Assembly (NCBI GenBank): GCA_035041965.1
Contig: JAPYMA010000718.1
Coordinates: 62,001 to 126,000, forward strand
Reading direction: 5' to 3'
Length of the DNA stretch: 64,000 nt
Origin: Anisakis pegreffii
Lineage: Eukaryota > Nematoda > Chromadorea > Rhabditida > Anisakidae
Part shown: positions 49,962-64,000 of the stretch, in pieces
Numbering within the stretch: the stretch's first letter is position 1
Layout of the letters: each line of letters opens with the position of its first letter
Notes under the pieces: model-generated
Seen by the model: only the letters and a program-made list of their open reading frames with translations
Databases searched by the model: none
Told to the model about the DNA's origin: nothing
Position numbers and translations under genes: made by a program

Positions 49962-49985
49962 ATGGATGGATGGATGGATGGATGG
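49962..49985. repeat. (ATGG)6 microsatellite
   Basis: Six perfect ATGG units, the longest perfect example of the ATGG tracts dispersed through the window. Confidence 0.95.
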
Positions 49986-50725
49986 TCCCTCGTATTTGGT
50001 TCATTGCACGTCTCTTTCTTTCATTCGTTATCCTTTCAACCTCTAAGGCGTTCGTTCTTGCGTTTGTCCGTTATTTTTATGGCGTTGCATTCGAAAATAG
50101 TGGTCATGTTCTCTTAGTTGTGCTCATTTCAATTTTCATTTATGCTAATGTGGCCAATAACAATATTTTATGAGCGTTTTATTTTTGGTTCGTTTCGAAT
50201 TCCGCAGAATATTATTTTCATCGCGAGAAATGTTTTACGTTTTAAAATGTGGAAAAGCGAATAAAAGAGAAAAAAAATTTCGTAAGGCATTTAGTCATTC
50301 ACATTTTGAATATTTGTGGTGTGCAATGAGTGTGCGTGTGTGTGTGTGCCTTTATCGCATTTTGCGTCTGTTTATTTCATGATTGAACGATTCTTGAATC
50401 GTTAGTCGCTTTTTGCTGCTGAATTGTTGTTTTGCGAGACGTTGTGATGATTCATTACTGATTTTTAGTCGGAAAAATTCTCAGTTGGAAAATCGTTTGC
50501 GAAAGAAAACATCTCGAATTTCATTTATTGTGGTTTTCTTTTTTTTCAGCCGACTTCATTCGACCTACTTCAGTGCAGTTTAATCAGTTGTTGAGAAAAC
50601 ATACTTGGAAATCGGTTTCAGTAGTTTCTTTTTTTTTAGAAAAAATTATCCTCTTGTTGGAATTCTCACTTTAGCGATAGTCATCGAGACGTGTCGTATC
50701 ATATTTCGCTGATCTTCAAGACAGA

Positions 50726-50745
50726 ATTTCATTTCATTTCATTTC
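50726..50745. repeat. (ATTTC)4 microsatellite
   Basis: Four perfect ATTTC units in AT-rich non-coding DNA. Confidence 0.9.
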
Positions 50746-51554
50746 ATCCAGTTCTGAATTTTTCTCTCGTCCCCTGACAATATGAATTGCTGTATATCGG
50801 CCTTCACAATCGTCGCAATGTGATGTTTCTTTTTTAAATTTCAGACAGCATTTTTTTGTTGAGTATCACAACAAATACACACGGCTGTTTTATTTTAGCT
50901 GAGTACATTTCGATTGATTGATCACATTAATTCTATTTTTTGCCCTTTTTTATTGATACACATATATCATTGCTGGGAAAGAGCCATTGACACTGTGATG
51001 GATGATCAATTATTTTAATGTGCTCTAACAACTGCCTCATTGACAATCAATGACTTATCGTTGTGATGTGGCAAAAAACAAAAAATGATGTGTTTGTTCC
51101 CTGGAATGTTGAAAGAAAAATGAAACTATTTCCTTCTCGATATCAAAAATGCATTCGAAAAATGATCCATTCCATTTTGTGTAAACTGAATATTCCCTCG
51201 TTAATGAACATCAAATTTCTGTGACTTCTATGAAGACTGCTTGATTGACCTTTTTCCATTAGTTCAGCGATGTGTCGTCACATGCAAAATATCCATTCGT
51301 AAGTGCACTAATTGTCTTTTGATAACCCACATTCATTTGAATAGAATAATGCATTGCGTTCCCTTTCAATGCCACTCTCGAATGTCCTTATTTCGTTCTT
51401 CTTCCTTAATCACAATTTTTCGTGACCAGAAACTAAAATACTGTCTTACTGTAAAAGACCAAAAACGTTCACATAAACTTTTGTGGATATGCAATTATTC
51501 GGCCCAGTCTTCTGTCAGTCCCGCATTATGTGTGGATATGTACACGTAAAGGAT

Positions 51555-51660
51555 GCGATATGAGTAAGGTGCGTGGATATTTTTGAGCGAATGTAGTATA
51601 TATGATTGTGATATGAATAAGGTGCGTGGATGTTTGGAATCGAATTTGATCGAATGCGGT
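51555..51660. repeat. Imperfect 53-bp tandem duplication, two copies
   Basis: The block starting GCGATATGAGTAAGGTGCGT at 51555 is repeated with a few substitutions as GTGATATGAATAAGGTGCGT at 51608. Similarity is strong over the first 25 bases and fades after. Short minus-strand frames crossing it simply repeat the same peptide and are not regarded as genes. Confidence 0.75.
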
Positions 51661-54600
51661 GTGATGGATGTATTGAATATGCTGGCAACGATGCGTTCAT
51701 CATTGTTACGAAACATTTTAACGTATAAATGAATGCGCAATAGGTTGCGGTTGAATGCATACAATAATATGGAGCAGCATAATTATGTGTTGTGTATGTG
51801 TATAGTTGGAGTGTATTTGGATGAATGATTCAAACATGCAGTGAAAATAATAGTTGTTTTCGTGCTGAAAGTGAATTTAGAAGAGAAGACGAAAAAGAAA
51901 TGTGCGCATTTATTTGTACATATTCACGCAAATTACCATTCATTTCTTCATTGTAACTGCGATGAGAACTTTTTTGGGACATTATTTTTGAATTTTTAAT
52001 GCTCCAAATTCATTTTTATTGCATTTCAAATGATGATTGAAGTAGTTCATTCATTCGTTCTTCATTTATTTCACTTTCTCTGTTTGTTCGTTTTTGTTCA
52101 ATTTGTGCCGAAAATACTCACTCGCCAAAATTGCTTTCTGCTCACAGTTCCGTTATTATCGTTGTTTTTTTTGGCTTGTACGCATCGCATGTTGACTGAA
52201 AAGTTCTCCGAAAGAAATTCTGATTGATTCTACTTTTGCTGTTAGCGAAACAATTTCCAATTGAATTACCACATTCATTTTGAAAATGTTTATTCGTTTA
52301 CAAGACAAATATTTCATTTCCAATAGCAACAGCACTAGTTGCAAAAACGCTTCCGTTTTGAATATGAACAAAATTCACGTGAAAACGAACAACTTTTCTC
52401 TTTTTTTTCTGCAGAGAACAAAAGTTCATCGTTGAGCAGAGAATTACATTCCAAACGAATGAAATCATATGATTTCTTGCTATATTCGCATGTGTTTGGT
52501 ATGCAAGTTTTTCATCAGGAAACCGCATTTCAGTTGCACATCTCTTCTGGTTGGCATTGTGTGACCTCAATTTGTATGCAAAATTTTGTGGTTATCTATA
52601 ATTTATGTGCATTCAGCCAATTGAATGGTTATATTTTTTATTTATTCGACACAATGCTCTTTCATCTACATAATCCTTTAGTAGTGTGCAAAATGATTGG
52701 AAGGCATTTTTGTTTTCGATGAATTTTATTCAGTTGTGATGAGTTCACTGACGATGAGAACGATTCCAATTTTATACATATTATCGTTTGCATCCAAATA
52801 ATGATCATTATCCTTAATTAATTGCATTGCATCCAGACAAATTGAATCTCCGCATTCAATCTCTATTCACTAATCATTTCTATTCATCTGGGAGATATCA
52901 TTTCACAATTTTCGTCTGATTTTATTAATCGCTATTTCACAGTGATACCAACAATTAGTGTTATTTTAAGTGGTACTTTGAAAACAACTGTTTTCCTCGC
53001 ACCAACTGGAACAATTCTTTATTGGCAGACCAATCCATTGAATTGAGTTGTTGGAATACATAAATCAATGAAACTTTCCGTTTTTCGCAGATTTTTTCTC
53101 GCGAAGTTTTCATTCTTCGCAAATATTTGTCAGTTTTTTTTTCGACGTCGGATTTTCAGCCATCACTCATTACGCTTATTGTTTTGCTGCGATTGTGGTG
53201 GTTGTTTCCTTTAGTTTCGTGGTGCAAAAACGCCCTTTACGAATCTTTTTTCCGATAGCGATCGACGTTCTGTCATTTATTCATTAGATTTTCAGTCAAA
53301 AAATGGCAATAACAAATCTCATCCTTTTTATTATTTGTTGTAATTGATCTGAGTGCATCATTCACTGATATCCTTATATTTTTCCAACCAAATTTTTACA
53401 TGTCCTAATATTTCTTATTGTTTTCCATCTGACATATTCGGATTTTTTTCCTAATTTTTCCTTCGAAAATAAAACAATGATTAATTTGCTTCTATTTTGC
53501 TTTGTTACATTGTTGCCCTCGTTTTTTTTCTCCTCATTGTTCTCAAGAATTCTATGCAAAGATTTTTTTCAACAATGGTATTAGGATTAATTGCACCGAT
53601 ATGTGACTTTTCAGAAACGAAAAAACAGTGGCTTTGTTTGCTGAAATTTGCTAGAAAGAAAGGAAATGGAATTGTCGTGAAGTTCTTTGAGGTTTCGAAG
53701 AGTGAAGCGACAACGCATTATTTAAAAGTGCATTGTTGCTTGGGGAATGAGAATGGAGCTCATTAAAAATTCATTTTAGTGGGTTGTTGTTGTTTTTTGT
53801 GTTGAATGTGGATATCTTGCTGAATTCGTTTCAAAACGCTCTCTCCGCTTTCATTTGTGCGTTGTTTGCGTGTTCAGCTCATGCATGCATCCAGTCGCAT
53901 ATTTATTTATGTGTTGCGTGAGTGTTTATTTTATCACGAATTCGTATCATTCATATTCGTTGGCTTGCTAATAATTATCAGAGAACATGCGTTCTTCACG
54001 ACTGTTTTGTCGTTTGTTTGCTCAGGTTGCAATTGAATCCATATGCAACATTATTTTGAGTTAATATTAACGATTATATCTGCATGCTAATGGATGTAGC
54101 TTTGTATTCGAAGTCGTGCTTTTTGTGCCTGAAATTGGCAATTTTCAGCGATATTCAGCCATCTTTTGTATGAATTTTTTTCGCATATGTTTTGCAATCA
54201 TACAAGTCGAACAATAATGAATGGTTGTTGTGTATGTTTGCGTGTAGTTGGCATTTTTTAATTCTTCCATCATTTTGCATTTCATGTTTTGTATTCTTGG
54301 TATCTTGGAAGTTTTCAGCGATCTAGAATGAATAATTTTAATCTCTATCTTAGTCAAGTAATAATGGTTTTATTGATATTGCCATTAGTGGCCAGAACTT
54401 TATGATGTGTTCCTAGAGTGGGTGTTTTCGTGTGCTTAGTCCAAAACTATGGTGATTATGAAATTTTCAAAAGAGCGATAACATTTAATTTATGAGAACA
54501 GTTTATGTTTATTCGTTTCATTCGAATTCTTATATTGATTCTTTATCAAAGCACTGGAAGTCATCGTCCTATCCCCTTTTATTTGTTTTCGTTGTTTTCT

Positions 54601-55350
54601 GGTCGCATTTCCTGTTTCTGCTTCGTTCATTCTCCCGTACAAATCATATTAATACTCTTGATCCTGCGTTATTCACTCTAATCCCATAATCCTTTTTTTG
54701 TATTGATGATGTACACATTGAATGCTGTTGTTATTTTGAATCCAAAAATCAGTTACTTTCAGATGAATTGGGTCTACGTAAATACATTGTTCTTTTGTGG
54801 ATTATGTCCTGCCGATTTTCGTCTATTGAACGAGCTTTCCCGGATTAAACAACTGCCCTGACAAAATCTATCAAGCGTATTTTTGCTTGATGCCCCACTC
54901 CTTTTTAGCACTACCGGAATGAGTCTGTCGTATTTCGTATTGTCCCCATCCCTGTCTGCCGTTCCCTTCATCTGCAAATAACCACTCCCTTTCATGTTCA
55001 GCCAGCAGCAGACGTTCATGCCCCGGTTGCTTCGCTCATTCGTTCCTTCTTATTGCGCTTGATCGCGTTCTTCCTCTTTTCGCATCTGCACTCTCCTTGT
55101 CCCATGTGTATCGGCATATCGGCTGGTAGATAATTCTAAAATTGGGTTGGCATTAGTGATGATAAATTGATGGACAGACAGTGCATTTGTCAAGTGTGTC
55201 TATCTATCAGTCTGATTGATATGTGCTGCATGTGTTCGTTCGTGTATCTGCTCAGTATTAATATCCCTCGAACATCTACTTTTGCTTGTCTCTCCATTTC
55301 TCCATCAGCGTGTAATACACTAACAAGCACGTCGTGGTTAATTCATGGTC

Positions 55351-55372
55351 GTTCGTTCGTACACGAACGAAC
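55351..55372. repeat. 22-bp inverted repeat, 10-bp arms
   Basis: GTTCGTTCGT and ACGAACGAAC are exact reverse complements separated by AC. It lies inside a pyrimidine-rich, GC-elevated stretch (about 55020-55700). It could be a protein-binding palindrome, or a chance product of TTCG-rich sequence. Confidence 0.7.
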
Positions 55373-58300
55373 ACAATGCGGATATCAGATACTCGGTAAC
55401 AAGCACGCACCACTTCGTCGGTCATATCCCCCATTGAACTTGCCTGTGTGAAATAACTAACTAATCACCCGCTCAACTCTATACAACCCGACCGAGCGAC
55501 CGACGACCGTCTGCCCCACCGAACGAACACATTCGCGACACACTTTCTGTCGTTGGTGTATCCTTTCACTTTTTTGTTCCTCCTCTGTTATTCCGCTAAT
55601 ATTTTCTTCATTCATGCTCCTCAACAAGCATTTCCTAGTTTCTTGCATTTATTCATGCAACAAGCAATTTTCCCGTCAACATTTCTGCTCAATCACATAA
55701 AATGTACCGAATTCGATGCAAACATATGTGATGAATGTTGGTTGTGGTGTGAATGCGAAGAGCACAACAATAGCAACGATCATAACAATTAACGACGACG
55801 ACGAAAATAAACGCGCGAAATGTCCTTGTTTGGCCTTCACATAAAACGTTATTGGTGTTTTTCATTGTGAATTTGGTGTTAGAGTTTCGTTTTTAAACAA
55901 CGATGGTTATACGTTGCTTTGTGGTGTGTGGCATAACATTTGTATGGTTTTGTGATGCTTTTTTCGAATGTTGTTTGTTTGTTTGTACAGAGACAAGCAA
56001 ACATATTTATCGTATTCAGATAGATGAGTTTTTTTGTGTGTTTGCTGACTGCTCGCAATATACTTTTTGCATTATTTTCCTTTTATCCTCTTTTTTTTTG
56101 TTCATAATTCCCACTTATTTCTTTCGTATTTCTTCACCATTAGCGTAGTTTTTTCTTTGTTGTTTTTTTCCTTTCAAGTACAGAATAACCTTCTGCATCG
56201 TGTTTCTTTTGCATAACAGTGAACAGTGAGACTTCCTTTCGGCTGTACGGTTATTTGAGAAGCAGGACTTTTTTTTGAACAATCAGAAATCCATCGATTT
56301 TCTTCTTTACAATAATTCATTGCTTCCTTTTTTTTGATGAGAATGAAATTGTTGTGAAATATTATTTCAGAATGAAATTTTCAAGGTCTTCGACACAACA
56401 AAAAAAATTGTTCGTTGAAAATTTTATCGTCAACATGCTGAAAAGAGAAGCGAAATGAAGGATAATCGTATTGTGTAGTAGTGCTGTGCTGGCTTAATTC
56501 CCTCGGCTGATCGCCTTAATCCCTTGTCATAGTCGTCGATAGTCACTCAGTTCTACTTATTAGTTTCAAAAGTGGACAAATGTTCTGCTGCATTCGCCAA
56601 GCTGATTGACATGTGCAGTTGACGAATGTCGAGATAGGGACTGAGTTACGAGAATGATTAGTGTACGGATAAAAAGCGATATGGATATGGGATGTGTACG
56701 TATATAAATGAAAAATGAGAAGAAATGCGGAACCGAAGACGTTATAATATCATGCATACATCACATCTGTGTACTTTCAACGACATATCCTCCATTTATT
56801 ATAGATGACACGTCAGTTTCAGATGTGCGAAAGAAATGCTCACGGAGATAGATGATCATATACATACGTAAATAAATTGATATTTTATGTATGTATGTGT
56901 GTGTGTGTTTAGATGTGAATATACATACACTTTGTTTCATGCTTATATGTGCCGCTTGTTCACATATCAGTTTCTCTAATGAAATAAAATAGAAATTAGA
57001 AAATCACACAAACTCATTTAGTTATTTCCGAAATGCTTTCGTATCAATCGTTAATCTACGACATAAAAGCATAAAAGTCATGTTCATATTCCAAAATTTT
57101 TGAGAATTCGTTTGTGTTATTTAAGTCAGAGTTGTATTCGTTTGTGTTCTTGAGAGTTTTGTGAACATCTGAGATTTTCCTCCCTCCTGTCATAGCAACA
57201 TTTTGTTTCGTTTCGATGGTTTGCGTGAGTGTGTGAGCGATTGAAAGATTAGAAAATTGTTTTTTTTTTGATGAATGTGAATTGATGTGTATGTGTTTTG
57301 TTGTTACTCTTTCCCTACTTATCCATTGCACTTCAATCACTTTTTTCGCTCGTTTGTGTTTTTGTCATTTTTTGGTTCTGATTGAACTGCGATTAGATTA
57401 GATATATGTGATGCTGAGGGTAGCATTTGAAAGCAGAAAATATTATTAGGGAGCTGACGTGACCGAATCCTATTATCCGATAAGAACCAGTCGAAGAAGG
57501 GTCGTCTTTGTGTATGGGTGCACTTAATAAGTCATCCACGAGATTGTTGTTTGTTTTTTTTGGTATTGTTCAGCATCTGATTTTGAATTCGCATTCGTTG
57601 TGTAGATGCAAGCGAAAATTATTGCTCTAATTTCGTATTGCAGTCAGTATACATGGTTTTGGTTGCATGCGCATCGGCAGTATGTCCGCAGAATTATTTT
57701 TGCTGCATTCATCTTTATTCCCTTCAGAACGTTTCAAAATGGATAATTTCTGTGTGCATTGTTGTTGGCTTATTTGAAATGCAGTTTATTGTTCCGTTAT
57801 CAATTCGAGAATTCTCACTCCTTTGTGTTTTCTTCCACATTCACACGCACGCACACACAATTCAATGAACGAATGAAAGAGGCTGTGAACAGTCGAATTG
57901 CTACATTGCTTGTTGGCTTCGAGAAAGAGCACTTTCAAAGAAAGAATAAATCGAAACATTCATGTGCAGAATTTTAATTTCCAATATTCCCATCTCCTAG
58001 TCAAATTTCCTTTTCTTTTGGATCATTCGTAACGCCAAACTCATTTCAGTCTTACAATCAGGATTTAGATTGTTTAGTTGTAATCGAAATGATTGATTAG
58101 TTTTTGATAGAGCGGAAAACCCCTTCGCAAATTCTTCAAATTCAACAGCGCAATAATTATTCAGTCTAAACGGTGTAGTTTAAAAATATTTTCAACGCAT
58201 TTGTTCTCAATCACCGACGCGCTATCTGATATTCTCAGAATTACAATCTGACCTTTGAAAGTGCGTTCGTTATCGGCTTGCTGTTGAGAGTTAACGCTCT

Positions 58301-61300
58301 TTATCTCTGTGTTCATCTTTGTTGTGAGATCATCTATCGGTTTTAATCGTCACTTCAATCTCGGAAGTATGTATTATGTGCAGTCTTCACTGGTTTATCT
58401 ATCCCATCCATCCATCTAGTTCTTCACTAAGGTGATAACTCATCAGATATGTGTAAACATATCTTAAAGTTTCTGTTCGTGTCATTTTTATGGGCGTCAG
58501 TGCGTTATCTTTATCGCTTTTTTGTTCCTTTTGAAGTTTTTGCTTTTGTCGCTTTTGTGTTAAGTTATAATTTGATTGAGCACACACGGATCCATCGACT
58601 CGTTTCTTCCTCGTAAGCGCATTCATCATCGCAGTGGCAATTCATATGAGTTTTTATAGCTTCTGGTTTTTGAAATCTAGTTCAGCGTTGTTTATTCGAA
58701 AATTAATGCCATCATTTTTTAGTGTTTCGCTGAATAACCAGCTGATTCACCATCACATAAACAACTCATAACCTTTATTCATTTCGTTTGATTTTTTCTT
58801 TCTCGCTGAGTTTTTTTATTGAGTTTCAATTTCATTCCACTTTTGCCTGCGATACCATTGTGTACACATACATTTATTGATGTTTTTTTATTATCCCTGA
58901 GTGCATTGTCATTCAATTGGAAAACCGTTAAAACGTTTAATATGCAAGTGCAATATTGTGCTGTAGGAATTGATTCACTTTGATTGTGCTCTGTTTTATG
59001 GCAGCTTTATGGATAATATTTATTTGAGTTTGAATTTGAAATGTCGGTCATTAAACTAAGTGAACGCATTGTCTAGTTGGTTTTTCCACGCACTAAAACT
59101 TTAACGTTATTACAGTTTCCGAATGCAATTCTATCAGCTAGGCGCACCATTCATTTTAAATGAGTTGTAGTTTAGACGACAAAAACGTTAAAGCAAATGT
59201 ATTCTTTGAGTAAAGTAAACAATGAATCAATCGGAAAGGTTTTTGAAACTTGAATAAGTATCACTTTTGTTGTGTGCTGATGTGAGTTTTATTTGAGGTG
59301 TTCGGCATTGAAGTAATGGAATTGTGTGAGAATGTATTACAGCGTTGACAAATGACGAGAATTGAGAATAGCGTTCATGTGAATGAATGAATGAATGCAT
59401 TTCTTGTTGATGTAATTAGCTGTATTTTCCCCATCTGACGTGCGCACGCAATTGAATTACTGCAATTGTCAAGCATATAAATTGAGTACAATCACATTGA
59501 TGGCAATGCCCAAGGAACGAGAACGACCAGCGAATACTGAATGAATAATTTGTAGTTGGAATTGGAATTTAGTATTATTACATTACTCACAAACAACTGC
59601 TGATTTTGCATATTGCTCATTTCGTGCTATTATTAGTGGTGAATTATCGAATTCCACTCTTATAGTTAATCATTTTCCCAGCTATCGTGATTCACAATTG
59701 CGTTTGATTGGATCCTTCGAAAGCAAATTTAATCTGTTTGCGATGTTTGCATCAAAATTTTTACGATAATATTATCACATGACGGCTTATTGTTTTTTGT
59801 TTTATGGGCATGTAAGCAGTGAATGCTGATAATATAATAGTGATATGAACGCTCTCATTCCCATGATTATTCGATGGGTACTGATTGTTTCATTGATACG
59901 TTATCATCATCTCACATATTTAGCGCTCTTTGCAGTTTACATGTAAACAGCTCGTAAATTTTGTGCAATTCAAGTCTATTTTTTGCTTATATTTTGAATT
60001 CAAACAGCCAATTCAATTGTGTCATTTGTGGTTGATCCTGATAGGATGAGAGAATACCGCAAAAAGTTACCTATTTTAAACGGTCATTAAATTGCCAAAA
60101 ACAATGTTCTTATTGATATTCATACATCTGCTTGTTTTAAACACTCATATGAATTACTCTATACATTGCTAATTTCCGTGCATTCACTAGAAACAATATT
60201 AATCTCGCATGAAATATGCTAAAATTTACTGTAAAGTAAGGTATTAGGTGAATTATTGCTCCTAGAGCTGATCGTACTTCCATCCCAACTAGACTCCGCC
60301 ACATATCTCCCACTGATCTCTCATGTCATGGTTTTTATCAAGATCGCGTCTTGTGTATCTGCTGGTAATCTTCACCAAAATATGTCGTCTTTACCAAATA
60401 TTCATTTTTCCCCAACGAACATATTTTTCACTTTGCATTTCATGTTGGGTGTCCTTGTTCTCTCTCTCTCTCGGTGTGATGTAAGGATAACACGTTTCGT
60501 GATATCCTTGTACTGGAAAGAACCCGATCGCTTTTTGCTATTCTTTGAACCCTGCGGTTTGGTTCGAATTTGGTGCATTCAACTGATGAATTGTTGTTGT
60601 GAATGGTGAGTTGTTGCATCGGAGACAATAAATTCTATCGTTTTCATTCGTCATCGAGTTTTCATGCGGTCGTCACCCATTGTAATGATGCAAAATTGAC
60701 ATCTACTATGAACTAAACTTTATGGTGTCAATTGAAAATTTCTTTTATTCCTGTTTTCAGTATGTGTTCTGGAATGTGTGCAATTCTATGCGCAAATTAC
60801 TCACATATTTCAAGTCGCATATTGTACGCTCTCTTCAACGGGTTATGAAGCCTATTCATAATTGTGCGAATGACAATCGATGAACTACACGCATTCGATC
60901 TTTCGAAGATGTCTCTATCGTTACGTCTCTTGCCATTCAGTTGCTAATGAAACCCTTTATGTACTTTTCAGTTTTTCTTTATTCGTCATCTCAGTTCTTC
61001 TCCTTCTTTATCGCTTCGTTTCATTTCATTTAGATCTTCACTTGACGACTGTCCTAGGACAGACGATTGCTGACAGCTGCCGAAGCCATTCATTCATGTT
61101 GAGTGAACATTGCAACAAAAAAAAACTGTTCAAAAAGGGGAAATTTTCCGTGCGAGAGCCATTCATCGTCTTATCCGGTCAAAACGCTCGGTCACACATG
61201 CAAGCGCCACCCCTCTAATAGGCTAACCGTTTCCTAGAAATCATTCAACTGAACGAATTTCATTTTTCTTCTTTTCACTTCGTCGTCGATGGTTGTTAAT

Positions 61301-61417
61301 GAAATCCGACCGCCTTCTCCACATTATTTTTTCTTATTGTTACGAAAAAAAAATACTCGACCGCAGCAGCAATTTGTCTGTTCGTATTATATTTGTGTAG
61401 ATGACAGATGCAAGATA

Positions 61418-61441
61418 GATGGATGAATGGATGGATGGATG
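61418..61441. repeat. (GATG)n microsatellite, imperfect
   Basis: GATGGATGAATGGATGGATGG-type units with one substitution, close to a (GT)n tract at 61556-61570. Confidence 0.9.
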
Positions 61442-64000
61442 CTCTTTGATGTTCCTTATCCGTCCGTTTCGTTGTATTTCTCTGTAGATTAATGTTTGAT
61501 CCGTTCGTCTTTCTCTAGATACATTGATCCTTCTTTCTGTTTTGCTTTGTTTTTGTGTGTGTGTGTGTGTTCTCGAAGATGGTTCATTTATCTTTAGTGT
61601 GCGTGACCGCTTTCTTTGATTTTTTGCCGATCGATAGATAATTTCATTTCGTCGTCTTTCGTTTAACAGCGATTATCATCATCATTTCGCCGCATTCATT
61701 TTATCGTTCAATTCCCACTGAAGAGACGACGAGCAAAAGTGCGGCGATTCATTGGTGCATTCAAATTTATTCTTTGTAGCGTTATTTAGGCTCTTTTTTG
61801 AACGCTTTTTTTAATGTTCATTTTGATTGCATCATTCGGTGTAATGCATTCATTCATTCCGTTCATTCTCTTTCTCCATTCAGTCGAATTGTAATCATTC
61901 AAAAAATTTTTTGTCCGAGTAAAAAGCGTCTCTGATCGAATCATAAATCGAAGTGATTGTTAGAAATTTGGTCACGCAAAGTGTGTAATGAAATGGTCAA
62001 AACGAACTGAAAACAATTTGGTGTTATCTTTTCGTGCAGAAACGAGAAATTGAAATTGGAATTAGATTGGGCGACTGCTTTTTTTTATTGCACTAGTACA
62101 TTTTTATTGTTGGTAGTGGTGGTGGTGTTAAGTGTTAAGAGTTTCATTTTATGGTATTTGATTTAATGCTGTTGATGTTTTCCACTCTAATTGATAAGCA
62201 AAAAGTGAGTGGCGATTGGCAAATGTTTTTAATGAAAATAAATTTCTCACAGTGTGCGAACTGCAAGCGATTTGACCTTAGCCATGAGAATATTTGCAAC
62301 AATGATCATTCATCAGCGATGAATTTCTTTAGAATGTCTGTGAGATGAAAGGTGAGAAAACTGGGATTATTTTCGTATATTTTCACACATTCGTGAGGAT
62401 TCATTCGGTTTAATGTTGTTCCGCGTTGATAGATATTGTAAGCATTCTATTCAGTAAGTAGTGCGCTCTTTTCGAATGTAACAGTTCAAACGAGTATCAA
62501 AATAGTTCATAGATGTAAATCATCATCATCATCACATCTGTTATTGAATTCTGACTGCGTTTATTAATATTTATGCCTACTAAAATATAATCTCATTTAT
62601 TATGCGTTCTCTAATTTCATTTATCTTTCATTCACTATAATAACATTATTATTAATATTGTTATTAACGTCAGTAATACCAGCTCCATATGCTTCTCACT
62701 GACATACGTCAAAATTCTCTTCGCGATTGTACTCATTTGCCATTCTTTTGTATTCAGCTGTCCATCATCGGTTCACGAATGCTTAACGCTCCTGCGTTAG
62801 TTCATTTGCACTCCGCCGACAAAGCTACGTGTATGAATGACTGAACCAATCGTTGGCTCGTCCTCGTGTAAGTCTTGCAGTCCATCTACCCACCCAACTG
62901 TTTCAAGATTATCGATATTTCCAAAGAATTCGTCAAGTTCGTCATGCAAACTTGTCTTTAACATTCATCATGACCTCGGTTTTAGCTGCGTTCCGACCCT
63001 TCACTAGTGATTGCATGGTTCCAAACAAACAATTTTTCCTTCCACTGTGAGCACATAGCTGCTCAACATCACACTTCCGTTATTCTCATGAGGGTTTCGT
63101 CTACTTCTTTCTACATATCGTATGCGTTAATGTCGGCCTGAATGAGCTTCCGAATGATTGATTAGCAGTGTTTGTTTTTCTGAAAGTCTCTTTGGTTGTT
63201 ATTCAATCAAAGATCCCCATCACATTGTTTCGAGTGTCACTTGTTTGAGCAGCTGCAAAGATCAGTATTGAAGGAGTATTTGAGGAATTTTTATGCAACA
63301 ATCTCAACGATTTTTCCGGTTATTTGAATCGAATTAACACTCTATTAAAGAGAAGATGAAGTTTTCGAAGTGAACAAAATTGGAATATCGTAATATGATC
63401 GTTGCATGAAATATTACTCTAAAAATGATGTTAATGTTGTGATGGTTTTGGAATTATAATCAGCTGAGTGCTTAGCGACGCGAATAGTTCAATGATATGC
63501 AATTTGCAGTGCTTATCTTAATCGGATTATCTCGATACGTATGCGTAGCATTTGTACTGCCACTGTAATATTAATAATGAATAGTGATAATAGCGGTATT
63601 AATGATAATATGCGTGTAAGTACGATTGTTGACACAACTATGTGACGTGTTTGCAGAGCAAAGACGATTTTTTTGCTCAGCTCTATTCTCCATAATTACT
63701 GATTATTAGAATTGGACGGATTGAGCGAGATATGTGGATTATTGAGCTCGCAGAAGATTATCCTTATTTTTGTCGATGACAAACCCTATCTGAAGTCGTC
63801 ATTATCTCTTAAGCGGTGGATTATTTTTTCGAAGGAAATTAATTATTGAGTTGAGTCGTAATTGCGAACGTGCAAACGCTGAAGAGAGGAAAGGTATTCC
63901 CGGAAAATCAACAGTCAAGAGAATCTGACGCTTCATATCTCGAAGTTTTAGTTGAGAGCTAATGGTTTTGGATGTTGTTGAGAAGTATTGCTACGTTTGA

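Larger units (their letters stand above)
42530..64000 (+). other. Region downstream of exon 4: probable long intron or intergenic DNA, no HMG-box exon found
   Basis: The gene must continue because exon 4 ends in a donor in the middle of the HMG-box lead-in. I tested TTTCAG, TTGCAG and TTCCAG acceptors that I noticed (near 42624, 42658, 43530, 43961, 44334, 50550, 52413, 53090, 58048, 60760 and 62249) for a phase-0 continuation resembling SAYxxFxxxxR. None fits, and several hit stops at once. Two pyrimidine-rich segments (about 48250-48600 and 55020-55700) carry longer but Ser/Leu/Pro-type frames without support. Otherwise it contains the microsatellites and inverted repeats listed separately. 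Confidence 0.4.

Noticed and set aside
57106..57148. ATTCGTTTGTGTT repeated at a distance of 30 bp
   Set aside because: The shared word is only 13 bp of low-complexity T/G sequence, and the bases between do not align well enough to call a tandem repeat.
60761..60883. Phase-0 frame after a TTTTCAG acceptor (YVFWNVCNSMRKLL onward), considered as the missing HMG-box exon
   Set aside because: The spacing of aromatic and basic residues does not match an HMG box, and the frame stops after about 40 codons with no donor needed by the box.

Overview
The window is an AT-rich, intron-rich piece of a eukaryotic nuclear genome. It holds no operons, ribosome binding sites, phage or plasmid genes, or CRISPR arrays. 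The only gene I can recognise has splice acceptors of the form TTTCAG, TTTTCAG and TTTTGCAG directly followed by A, and donors GTGAGT, GTAACT, GTGAGC and GTAAGT. Short acceptors of the UUUUCAG/R type with little other polypyrimidine tract are typical of nematodes. A nematode with large introns, for example a parasitic species, is therefore my best guess. I cannot name the species, and no SL1 leader sequence was noticed.

Layout. Positions 1-31599 contain no gene I can support: AT-rich DNA with short microsatellites, a few GC-elevated islands (about 20030-20190, 22060-22230 and 24920-25180), a 73-bp near-perfect palindrome (9676-9748), several shorter inverted repeats, and a perfect ten-copy 22-bp tandem repeat (27669-27888). 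Positions 31600-42529 hold four phase-compatible plus-strand exons (31600-31724, 39024-39174, 40349-40489, 42089-42529). They join into a 286-residue N-terminal part of a very basic nuclear protein. It ends with a DPNAPKKPRQP stretch, the usual lead-in to an HMG box, directly before a consensus donor. The rest of the HMG box was not found downstream, so 42530-64000 is probably part of a very long intron, or the gene continues past the window. I read the acceptors in this stretch that I noticed, in the required phase, and none continued an HMG box.

The remaining DNA is non-coding by every sign I could read. Short open frames are frequent on both strands but lack homology, consistent codon use and splice context. 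The most interesting non-genic observations are the palindrome, the perfect 22-bp array, a GC-rich island with a strong hairpin, and a tRNA-like T-arm at 32859-32875. I found no convincing new biological system.
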